Source of the DNA: Lytechinus pictus
Lineage: Eukaryota; Echinodermata; Echinoidea; Temnopleuroida; Toxopneustidae
Length of the DNA stretch: 64,000 bases
Assembly (NCBI RefSeq): GCF_037042905.1
Contig: NW_026974140.1
Span: 13,341,001 to 13,405,000 of the forward strand
Direction of reading: 5' to 3'
This document shows, piece by piece, positions 1-11,800 of the stretch. The translations under genes were made by a program, and so were the position numbers. Under the pieces are notes generated by a model, which was given only the letters and a program-made list of their open reading frames with translations, was not told the DNA's origin and searched no databases. How positions within the stretch are numbered: position 1 is the first letter of the stretch; each line of letters begins with the position of its first letter.

Positions 1-682
1 TGGTTTTCTTTTTGAAATCCAGATACAGCTTGCCAAATTACTTTTTGGTATCCCCTCTTCAAATTGTTTTTGCTCACTCATGCGTGGATGAGAAATAATC
101 TAAGTAATTTCAGATGAAAGAGGAGATACTAAGCTTTACAATGGCAGGTCATTTGTCTATTGTATTTGTGATTAGGTTATGATAAATCATTGATAAATCT
201 TGGTTTCGTTTTTTGTGGGACGCACTGTATATTCACACACACCCTCTAACCTTCCCTCCCCTCCCCCTTCTCTACCCCTCCCTAGCTAATTTTGTTTTCC
301 TTGCCAGACATTGCAAAAAATGCTGGTAGAGATCATGGCAATCGCTCCATGAAAATGAGTTTGAGTAAATACTAACAGTTATATTTCCCTTGGCAAAACT
401 GTACTTTACTTTGGGATTCCCCCATTCCAGCTTTCACACAATATGCTCATACATGTAACTAGTGTTGTAAACATCATAAAGTGGGCTGCACTTGGAAACA
501 TAAAAACCTCATATGCTAGCCAGTCATACTCCAAAGTAATTGCTTAATTGTGCTATGGGACTGTCCTAGACTTAGGGAGTAAAATACTTTAGCCCCAAAA
601 TAATAAATGAATATTGAAGATTTAAAAAGCATCAACTTAGTAGAATCATGGACTTATGAAGAGATGGACATTCATCGCTTAG

Positions 683-900
683 GAGGCGCGATAGCTCAGT
701 CGGTAGAGCGGGGGTTTCGGATTCCGGTGACCCGGGTTCGATTCCCAAGTGGTGCGCCAGTGCCCTTTGGTAAGGCATTTATCCTCATTACCAGGTCCCT
801 CGGAGAGGACCTTAAGCCGTTGGTCCCCTGGTTGCTTGCTCACAGGCATTCGTGCTTTCTTAGCAGTCAGGTAAAAAACCTCGGTATAACCTCGTTATAA
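683..900 (+). repeat. tRNA-derived SINE (family 1)
   Basis: A pol III A box (TAGCTCAGTCGG) starts near 692 and a B box (GGGTTCGATTCCC) near 734, with tRNA spacing, so the head derives from a tRNA. The cloverleaf does not close: the acceptor and lower T-stem positions mismatch. A non-tRNA body follows from about 758, including TGCCCTTTGGTAAGGC and CCCTCGGAGAGGACC. That is a SINE layout, not a functional tRNA gene. The 3' limit is approximate. Confidence 0.75.
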
Positions 901-1640
901 CAATGAATTCACTGAACAGGTGACTGTTTTTGTCATCTGAATAACATTCTCTTCATACTTGACTACTTTGGTCATATGATCGTTACCGCAAGAAGGGCCC
1001 GAAGCAGTTCGTGATTGGAACTTTCTATTTTGCAGATTGGATGCGCAGTTGATAACAAATCACTTAAATCATGGAAAATCAACGTGCATTTCTTGTTTAC
1101 ATTTGGTAATTTTAGTTCCATGTAGTTTTTTTGGGGAAAAGTCTGCATATTTCAATATAGAGGCAGATTTGTCAATGATTGTCAACCAGTAAAAATTCAA
1201 TTTTCCATTGGTCGCTCATTTCAGTATTTGGGAAATCTGGCTGGAACCAGTTTATGAACCAACGCATTGTAGATAATGCGCGGCGCGGCCAGTGCATACA
1301 CAAACGTAACCCAAGCGCAAGATTTCTACGCGTTGAGTGTATGTGCGCGCCATGCATGATGCGCGCATAGCAGTGGCGGACCGTGACCCGGAGGAGACAA
1401 AGCATTGGAGGGGCACAGCATTGTTCACAAACAATACAGTGCCCCTCCAGGTCACGGTCCCCCACTGGCGCATAGGATACGCGACTGGAAGGTAACAATT
1501 TACGTCACAATTGCTTATTAAGGGTTCATTCGCTATGTTTGTAAATAACCTGAAATCGAAAGTAGTGATAAGCAAACAGGCATATAAATTGTTTAAAATA
1601 ATAGTTTGAATTACACATTGTACAGCTCTAGGTAATAATA

Positions 1641-1788
1641 ATAATATTGACTGGCTCTTTTTTCGGGAAACATCAAATATGTTGCCCTTAAAAAGAACCA
1701 TATTGCCCTCATCTTAAGACTCTGGCCAATATGATTCTGTTGCGGGTGACATATTTGATGTTCCCCTCAAGGCCAGTCAATATTATAT
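1641..1788. mobile_element. Small palindromic MITE
   Basis: The left end ATAATATTGACTGGC and an inner block ACATCAAATATGT are repeated inverted at the right end (ACATATTTGATGT, then GCCAGTCAATATT). The arms are about 45 bp around a roughly 60-bp centre, and no coding potential is seen. It sits downstream of EDRF1 exon 4. Confidence 0.6.
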
Positions 1789-1848
1789 AATTAATCAATA
1801 ATAATAACAACCATTCAGAAACAAAGTTCATGCTTTATAAATGTTAAA

Positions 1849-2080
1849 GGTCAAGTCCACCCCAGAAAAATGTTAATTTGAATCAATATAGAGAAAAATC
1901 CACAAGCACAACACTGAAAATTTCATCAAAATCGGATGTAAAATAGGAAATTTATGATATATTAAAGTTTTGCTTATTTATAACGAAAAAAGTTATATGC
2001 ACTGTAACTCAGTGATAGGCCAATAAGAGAGTCGATAAAGTCCATCCCTCACTATTTCCGTGGGTGGCTACTGAGCTAGT
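1849..2080. repeat. Dispersed repeat half-copy (GGTCAAGTCCACCCC family)
   Basis: The sequence from GGTCAAGTCCACCCCAGAAA through CATCAAAATCGGATGTAAAA and GTTTTGCTTATTTATAA is repeated, diverged, at 40563-40790. There it forms the left arm of a palindromic element, so this is probably one arm of that MITE family. Confidence 0.6.
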
Positions 2081-2679
2081 AATTTTGAGACTCGCGCCTT
2101 GCCTGCTTATCAGACCATACTGCGCATGCTCGTAACTTCAGGAACTTATCCCGAAGGATGTGTTTCGGGGCGGTGTGAATGCAGGAATAATTAATGGGTA
2201 TTTTTTAGCCTAAAAAAGTTCTCGTAATTTAATGGGGATTCTTATGTTCGAGACGGTTTGAAACCACCTCTTGCTATACTTTTTTATGGGACTACACTGT
2301 GAATATAACTAAAAAATTCAAACTTCACCAAGAACAGGTATTGAAATGAAAAATGGACCAAGTTCTTGTAAAAAAATAATTTCAATGAAATAATACTTTC
2401 TTTACAGCACGTGAGAGTAATAAGGGAATAAAATTATTATCACATACAGTACAAAGGAAAGGATAAAATTTATGTTGTGTATTGGGATTTAAGTTATACC
2501 AATAGTGAAGTATCCCTAAAGATGATAGGGATTAAATATTGAGTGGAAAAGAGGTACTGCTTATCTGTATTAACTGCTTGCAGAGAATGCCAGAGGGTTG
2601 TGAAAGTGATATGTTTTCAGGCAAGGTAAAGATAAATGATTTAGTATGAAAAAAATCTATGAACAGGAGCTTTGCTTAC

Positions 2680-2805
2680 CTGTGAGGCATCCCTAAGGTG
2701 CTTATAGAGATCAAGTTTATCAAGAAGAAGAGTTTTCCCAATCCGATGGACTGCCAAGCTGACCTGCTCATTACTGAAAGGTATCTTCAGCAATTTTTTG
2801 ATGTT
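2680..2805 (-). CDS. EDRF1: EDRF1 coding exon 4
   Basis: This 126-nt exon (42 codons, phase 0 on both sides) has a TTTTCCAG acceptor and a GTAAGC donor. It encodes NIKKLLKIPFSNEQV and AVHRIGKTLLLDKLDLY, the most conserved part of the visible protein. No further exon was recognised between 2679 and the left edge. Confidence 0.92.
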
Positions 2806-5800
2806 CTGGAAAAGAAATCGAATGACACAACAGTAACATCTATATATTGTTGTTAAAGTGTGCAATTTTATTTATAAAAAAAAAAACACACAATTATTCC
2901 CGAGGCAAACTGAAACCAGAGTTACAAATATCAAACTAATTATTAAAAAAAAGTTACTGAAACAAACAAAAACTGTTTCCCTTTGGGTGCATGATATGAA
3001 GAGAACAATATGACAATTTTGTTTTGATAATTTTCCCCTTATTATCATGTACTTTTCTATAGCAAGGAACTGTAATTATATCGCATTTAATAAAAATGTA
3101 ACACGCATAGTTTATTTCATGATGTAATTATCCAATTTTTAATGTATCAATTAACTTTTTTATTTGTTTTAAATAATTGAAAATTAATACTCAAAACAAA
3201 TTACAAGTACATATTAAACTTATATTACATAAAACTGTTTGGCGAAAATGGAGAAAATGAAGAATGGAGCTCTATATGGAAAATTAATCAAATGAGAAAA
3301 TAATGAGAAGCACAACTGGGGACCATTTCATAAAGCTGTCTGTAAATTATGCATGACTTCACGCACAACTGGTGACCCTTTCTTGTGGTAAATGATACCC
3401 CTAATACCCCATTTAGATCTACCATAAGTCTAGAGTGCCTCCGCAAGCTACCGCAGGTTGTTCTAGACAAGCCGTTAGATGTAAACGGTCTCGGCCTAAA
3501 GCACAAATCTGCGAGAATAACGAGGGAAAATACACCCTAGACAGTCTAGCACGAACGCAAGATTACCCGGCGTGATCTACTGTTGGACTGTAGATCTAAA
3601 CGGACACGGCGTAAACGCGGCATAGAAAATGGAAGTCCTTTATCTGAGCGTATAGTCTCGATCGTTGTGCAGCGCGCGCTTTTTCCATTGACTGACATTG
3701 ACCAAGGAAAAAAAAAGAAAGATGAATCAAGACGTAATTATAAACAAAGAAATACATTTAAGAAAATTGATTAAGAAGAGGAAAGAAAAAATGAAACAAA
3801 GAAATACATGAGAAAATAAAAAAAAATTAGAACGGAAGGAGAAAACAAAGAAATATATAAGATTTCGTAAAAAAAAAAAGAAAGAAGAATTAAAACAGAA
3901 TACAAAATAATTAATAGAACAAAGAAAGAAGAAAAATCAGAACAAAGAAATACATAAGAATTGATATAACAAAAGATAAAAGAAGATTTTAAACATTAAA
4001 ATACACAGAACTGACAAGAAAGAAATAACAAAATAAAAAAACAAAGAAGTACATAAGATTTGAAAGAAAAGAAAATGAAAGAAGAATTAAAACACATAGA
4101 AATACATAATTTATCCACATTGTGCTGCACTCAACCAAGGTGAGGTGAATGGGTGCCTGGCAGGAATTTATTCCTTGAAATGCCGAGCGCTGGAAAGCTG
4201 CTTGAGCTACAGCCGGGGTAATAATATCCAAGTCCTTTGGAAGCGCATATAGAGACGTTATTCAATGTGTTATGCGCTTTACAAGAACTGACTATTATTA
4301 TCATTATTATTATAAGAAATGAAAGAGAAAATGAAAGGAGAGAAGAAAATATGATAAATGAGAATTGATAGATGATGAAAGAATTAAAACAAATAATACA
4401 TAAGAATTGATAGAAGAAAATATGATGAAAGAAAAATAAAACAAAGAAATACATAAGAATCGATAGAAGAAAAGATGAAAGAAAAATTAAAACAGAGAAA
4501 TACATAAGAATTGATAGAAAGAAATATGATAGAAAACTCAAAACAATGAAATACATAATTGATTGAAGAAAAGAGAATTGAAAATTAGAAATAATATTTG
4601 ATAGAAAAGAGAGTGAAAGAAGAATTTAAACATATTATAGAAATACATAAGAATTCGTAAAGAAGAAAACGGAAGGAGAGAACAAAATATACATAAGAAT
4701 TAATAGATGAAAAATATTAAAACAAGGAGATACATAAAACTTCATAAAAGAGGAGATAAAATAGAACTAGAAAAATACACAGGAGTTGTTGGAAAAGATG
4801 AAAAAAAAAATTGAAATGTCTCAGAATTGATTGAGCGGGCGTTTTCCCCTCACTGGAATAGGTATGATCACATCGCATCTCGCGATTACCGCAGACGTTT
4901 GTTCTAATCTAAACGGCCCTCGCATAAGTACCTTGTGTTTGATAAGGAATTTCATGCAAGTTCATTCCAGACGATTGTCTAGTGTGACACCAGAGAGAGA
5001 CAGATCTAAACGGGGTATAAGTAGCTATAAACTTAGCACTTAAAACATGTTCCAGTCATGCACAAAGTTGTGCTTTACTTTATAAACAGCTCTATGAACT
5101 ACTACCCAGGAGAGGAACAAAAGTCAAAAGAAAGCCAAATGAAAATATTACAAATGAACACTGTAGCAAAAGACAAATAGGAATGAAATAAAAAAATATA
5201 CAGCAAGATGAGTTTATGCAAGATATAAAGATAATTTAGAGAGATAGTTATAGAGTCAGAAACAGTAACAGAGAAAATATAAGAGAGAGAGAGTGGGGGA
5301 GAAATAGAAAAAAGAGACAGAGACAGAGAAAGGAGAGACCCACAGGGGAACTAAATTGTTGGTGATTTTCTATGAGAAAGGTTCATCATGTTAAAGTGAA
5401 CTTTAAAGGAGAAATATATATTGATTCAAACATATGGCCTTATTATATATCAATGGAAAGGTAATGATGTGGGGATTATCATTAGGTCATTTGAAAATGA
5501 CGAAAATAATACATAAGGTGGAAATCACCAATTAAAAAGCGCTAAAATGCCTCTCCGAAATATGCCTCGCATCGGTCTCTGAATTGACTCGAATTTGATG
5601 ACGTGTATGACGGTACAAGAGACGTGATTGGCTCTCCCACATCAAGCTCCACTTGCATGCAAAACCTACTGCGAATGCCAGTGCCCGTGCGATTTCTCCA
5701 CATTGTCACTGAGTAGTTCAATCATGAAATGGAAGAAAACCCAAAAGTTACATCTAGATTTGTATTTCGAAACAAATGTTGTTGAAGAAGAAGATATTGA

Positions 5801-8800
5801 TGATGAAGATTCTAGCTCTAGTTAACAACAAAGCGACATGGAAGAAGGAAAATTAGGGGAATTGCGCCAGTGATGGAGAGTGGAACGAACGTGAACTGTT
5901 GTTAGTCGAATCCCCTGTTAGTCAATAATCAATATACTTCTCCTTTAATAAAAACATACGTAACAAACAACTAAAATTCAGACAATGCATTGTATACCCC
6001 AAAGAAAAGCAGTAAGCGACAAACATAGACTTAGGGTTTTTTTTCTTTACACAAAAAAGACTACTTACAATAACTGCTAACATTCTATCTTACAAAAAAT
6101 CTAAATATCTAATTATGTTAAAAATTGCCCAGGCTACATAAAGAAATCAAGCGAAACAATCTTGATAAAATGCATTTTTACATGGTTATGTCAAAATTTT
6201 CATCATGGAAAAATACATAATGGTACATGTTGCATTAAAAACATCTCTTTCTTCATTAGAGTTATTTTTGGATCAGTGACTGCGAAAATAACATCTCCTC
6301 ACTCTCAACTTTCCTGCTTTATCTATTTTCCATTTCCCTTTGGGTTCCTATCTTGTATTTCATTTCACGAAGTGCATGTAAGGCGGAGGGAATACAATTC
6401 AAACACAAAAGATGCATTTCTCGCTGCTTTGAAATTAGATTGAGAGAACCAGAAACCAGGTCACATTCATTTTCTACTGAAAAACAAACACTTCTCGAGA
6501 GTCAGCACTTGCTTGTTGTCAACAACATCACTTCTATCTAGTCTGCTGTGCAAAACCTTCACTCGAGTTAAGGGTCTGAATTGCAGCCTACTCATGCCTT
6601 GTGTACTGAAGGCCCTCTCACTGAATTCAAACTGCAAGTTTTGTATGTGCTAGTCTTTGAGTGGAAACACACTTGATGATAAAAGTTAAAATCGGGGTCT
6701 GTGCCTGCAGACTAACTTCTACATTTGCCTATGGCAGCGATTCTGTGATATACATGTAAGTTTTCTAATTTGATATTCAAGCCCAGAGCGCATGCACATT
6801 TGTATGATTAAAAATTAAAAATCACTCATGCCTGTGAAGCTCTGTCATTACTTATTTGTGTCCTATTTCATTAATGACGGGGGGGGGGGGGGTTCTTAAC
6901 AAGGAGATTGTATTTGGGTTGTAAACACAATGATCTCCAAGAATTAAATTTTATATTTCATTAATTCATATATAATTTGGAAGTTTGTCTGAAGATATCA
7001 CATGGCTCTATTGAGATATTTCACTTTATAAAAACAAGTCAACCCCCCAAAAGAAGATTATTTCCAAATGCACATTATTTAGATTTATGCTTAACATTTC
7101 ATGAAAGAAATCATACCTACATGTCGTTGCTGAATCCACAAAGTGGCACAACGTCCTGAAAACACGTGAAAAGTCAATTTTAAGTTTCTTTCAGTTTTAG
7201 AATTCTCTAGCTATGGTCTATCATTTCACCAAAATTTAGATCCCAATTCTCTCTAATTAATGAGATGATTAAAGTGAAAATGTGACATTAGCCTGAAAAT
7301 CCTTTGTAAAATAATCTACGAACTGGCACACAGGTGTGCGCCGTTTCTACGCACCAAACGACACTTGTGTTTGAATCACTTCTATATGTCAACATTTGAT
7401 GTTCATTCAATAATTTTTTAACATTGGAAGGCAGCAGTAGATACCTGGCTCTTGGTTTGTGCATTCTTCATTCTGTTAAACTTCACAATCATATAGCAAC
7501 AGGCAGTTGAAAATGTAAAAATCTTTATCTCGAAAAGTGATTTCGTGCATCAACGGTCACGTGTGCCACTTTATGGATTTGGCGACTTCGCAGAATCCAT
7601 GAAGTGGCACAATGTCCCAAGATCACATGAAAAGTCAATTTTAAGTATCTTTCAGTCTCAGTATAGAGTGAAAAAAAAAGACACTTGTCATGCTTATGTT
7701 TGAATCACTACTATGTCAAGATTTGATGATTATTTGAATAAATTTTTAACATGGAAGGCAGCAGTAGATACCTAGCTCTTGGTATGTGAATTCTTCATTC
7801 TGTTAAACTTCACAATCATATAGTAACGGGCAGTTGAAAATGTAAAAAACTTTCTTTATCTAGAAAAGTGATTTTGCGCATCAACGGTCGCGTGTGCCAC
7901 TTCGTGGATTCAGCGACGATGTAGAGAATTTACCATTCAATTTTTTTTTAATGGGTTCTCTACAATACTGGAGCATATGAGCAAAAATAAAGAAAATGTG
8001 AACTGATGACTTGAAATTACATGTATGTGATGAAAAAGTATAAAAATATACATAGAAGCACTTAATTTATTCTCAAGGTTACATTATCCCTATCAGAACA
8101 CACTTCGGTGCAAATGAAGACAAACACAATTTTATACATGCATGGATTAAATCTAATTTGAAAATGAATGCATTTTTAAAAATTTTCTTGAAGTACTGTT
8201 CATCCATGTTCTTACCTCTGAAGCTGAAATGACATCTACATCATCCATTATATCTGCATCTGCCATTCCAAAGCTGATGAGAAACAAAATATGGATAAAC
8301 AACAAATATTATTCCTCATGTTTGTTGGGTCTATGGTTGAAGCTTTCCTTCATATGTTTTGGTAAATAAAATTGGTCACTATTAGTTTATTAACTATCTT
8401 AGGTTGTGTGGATGATACATGTACGAGGTCGAAAATGTGTAGTGGGTGTATTTTGTGAATTTTTAAGAAAATCTATCTTGGTTGGGATCCAGACCAAAAT
8501 AAAAATAATTGCATTTCCCACTTCTTTTTTTTTGGTATGTGCACCATTGTTCAAGTGTGGAATAGGCTGAAATTTCAGGATATGATCTAGAGTTGTCTGA
8601 TATGTTGCCTGTAAAGGTGTAAGTAACTTTAATAAAAGAACCTTAAAAATTATTTTTTTAAACAAGAGAGGGCACTAAATATCCTCAAAATTGAAATTCA
8701 AATTTTCACCAAAAACAAGGAAAAATGAAAAAATTGAAGTTCAGGACTTATATCTTAATATATAGCCATATCAATAGGGCACATTTCTGTATTGAAGCAC

Positions 8801-11800
8801 ACATGAATCAGAGTAAAACGCCACAACAAATATTCAAGGCCTATATTTAAGACTGAGGAGCATTGAGGTCAATCAATAAATTAAAGGCATTCAAGGTCAT
8901 GACCATGGTGGTCTTGGGTCAAAGAAAATAACATTTATGAAATAATTTCAATACGAGTTTCATACACTAGATCCATAAACATTCAAAGTTAGATGACAAA
9001 TTGGCAATTCAACAAATACCCCAACATGGCCTAAGTTCGTAGACACTAACTGACCTTTGACCTTGGTCATGTGACCTAAAACTCACACAGGATGTTCAGT
9101 GATACTTGATTATTCAGTCGGCAAGCCCTGAAAAAGTAGCTTCTTTTATCCAAGTGATATTCATCATGACTAGAGTGTTTTTGCATTGTTAATGAGCTTG
9201 GTGCAGACCTTTTTATTCTGCCATTGCTGCTCTAAATATTGACCAAATTTCATGTTTTTGGTATCTTTATAAAGAACAAAAATTATTCTTTCAGGTCATG
9301 TGTTTGAATTTTAAAAATATGTTGCAATATAGGGGAAACTTTTGATCTAAAACATGAAACAAAATAATTATTTTCATGCAACAAAAGTTGTTGTTTTTAC
9401 ACTTAATTTCTGTTTGAGCCCAAATGATTTTTAGATTATGATAAAGCTGAAGATCTAAGCTTTAATATGATATAATTTTTACAAGAGATGTTTTAGATGG
9501 GTCAGCAGCCAGCTTTGCATAGGCCAAGTGCATTTAGCAGCTCAAAAACAAAAATACTGCGCTCTGATTGGTCATAGAGGCCACACACCCACGCAAATTC
9601 CAATATTCCTCACACTGGGCCTCGGCAAGGTCACACTCACCATGTGGTAATCTCTTCAAATTACCCGTGCCTGTTGTTTTGAAAACCTTATTCAGCCAAT
9701 CAGAACTCTCGATTTTATGCTACTCAGAAATTTCAGAAATCTTGTCTTGCATCTTGATGGAAAAACTGGCTGTTGGCCCATCTCAGTCGGCTTATTATAA
9801 TCACTCGGGTCGCGTTCGCGTTCGAAATCACTCGGGTCGCGTTCGAAATCACTCGGGTCTCGTTCGAAATCACTCGGGTTTTGGATATTTGGCGATTTTT
9901 TTTTTTATTTCGATGCGATTTTTTTTCTAACGGTGTCTTCAATGGGACAAACACGCTGGGCAAATAAAATGAAATTGAAATTCTAGTTTCGTTTTAAGCC
10001 AGCAAATGCCTTAAATAAAATGCATCATCTTAAAGGCGCAAGTGCAATTAAAATGTAATAGAAGTCGCAAGCACGCGCGATGATTCGGAACATGTTATTA
10101 AAATGCTGTGGGGAGGTAACGTTTTCAAATCAATTTATTACTATCTTCAGAAATTAACTTTTGATAACCAAGAACAAATATAAAAGAAGCGGGGTCCGCT
10201 ATCACCACGAGGTTGAAGAGAAGTGTCTATCATCATAAAGGAGGTAAGAGAGTAGTGCAGTGATGTCCGTCGGTAATACGACCTTTAAAAGTTCACGGCG
10301 GCGTCCGCTATCACCACGAGGTTGAAGAGAAGATATCTTTCCTCGTAAACATCGTCAGAGATAATACTGCGTCTTTCTCCCTGATTAATGCGACCTCTAA
10401 ATAGCTAGCACCTCAAAAAAATCTTGAAATATGATCTGAACGATCACGCACTGTAACTAGATCTACGCCGATATTTTATATCCGATTTTTCCTTCAAGGG
10501 GCATGATCGAAGATTGGCAGGTGATCGCGCCGATTGTGGTAAAATCGGGTAAAATCGGGAGCCGATTTTAAAATCGGTTAATTAGAACAGGTACAATTAC
10601 GATTTTAAAATTAATTTAAAATCGATTTCCAAAATCAATTTTAAAATCGATCTAAGATCAATTTTAGATCAGTTTTAGTATTAGTTTTTAAAAGCCCATT
10701 CACATTTTTACTGATGCTGACGAAAAGTTAGTTTGGTTGTCAGAGCATTATTTGTCCTGCGTCTAAATAACTATGTCCGATCGAAGGACCGTTTTAATTT
10801 CGGAAAGGTAGGAGAGACAGAGAGAGAGACTGATCTCCGTTCAGCTCAACGTATACGTTTGGCACGCGAGCACAAAGAAGATCAATTAAGCACATCACCT
10901 AATGCAATGTTTCGAGAATTTAGGTAGGGAATTTTTTAGGTCTCCAGTTACTTAAAACATGATATGGCCATTTTATCTATAAAATAAGACAAATTTTATG
11001 AGAAATGGACAATAGTTAAGAGCAGAATTTTAAAACGCCTATCGGAAAGATCGTCCTCAAAGCTCATTACGTATTAGACAGCTGGCAGCCGTCTGTTTCG
11101 AGTTTTTTAACAGTTTTATTTCTCCTCGTACACAGACGGCTCGCTATGGTGCAACCATCATTACGGGGTTAACAATGCAAAATCCCCCAGACGGCGCTCA
11201 TCGATTTTTGTCTATATTTCATAAAAATATATGGAAAGAACTGTATCAAATAAATATTATTATTCCGTTTTGTCCTAAAATGCACCAAAAAAAGAGAAAA
11301 TAAACTTAAAAGGGGAAAAACAGTAACTAATTGCTTCGGCTGTCGCGCAACTTCACTTCCCCGTTTTATTGGAACTTAATGCATAAACATATGGCCATTG
11401 AGTCCCTGTACAGATCGAGATAGAACTTCGGTCTCTGTATTGGTGAGTGGAGCTAATGGAGTTCAGCGGAACAACGAACATTACAGACTGGAGACCGAAG
11501 CTTTTGGTCTAATTACGTATATATGCATTAAACCCGGATGGCTGGCTATGCATACCGCTGAATAAAATACTCATTTTTTCGGACGAGCTGCAGACTGACT
11601 GGCACTGTAACGTGGGATCTAACTCGGCTGGACTCACGTTACCTTGCTCCATGCTACCGATGCACGCCGTGTCCGACCGTGGCCGGGTCCCGCCTTGGGG
11701 CCATTGCATGCAGGCATACATGTCCGTACATGGGAATGACGATGTAATATCGATGTGGCAGATATGGCAAGTTCCGACTCGGAGTCCTCGTATAAAAACA

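Noticed and set aside
686..760. Functional tRNA gene
   Set aside because: The A and B boxes are good, but the acceptor and lower T stem do not pair at canonical spacing and a SINE body follows, so it is a SINE head.
1361..1470. CRISPR-like or regulatory hairpin at GGCGGACCGTGACC
   Set aside because: It is a single inverted pair (GGACCGTGACC/GGTCACGGTCC) around a short spacer in eukaryotic DNA, better seen as a transposon relic; no repeat-spacer array.
3989..4556. Hydrophobic ORFs suggesting membrane proteins
   Set aside because: They read the complement of the A-rich VNTR and cross a SINE; no start context or conservation.
9568..9967. ORFs with repeated NHSGRVR/ITRVAFEI words
   Set aside because: They are generated by a short tandem repeat (ATCACTCGGGTCGCGTTCGA) inside foldback element A.
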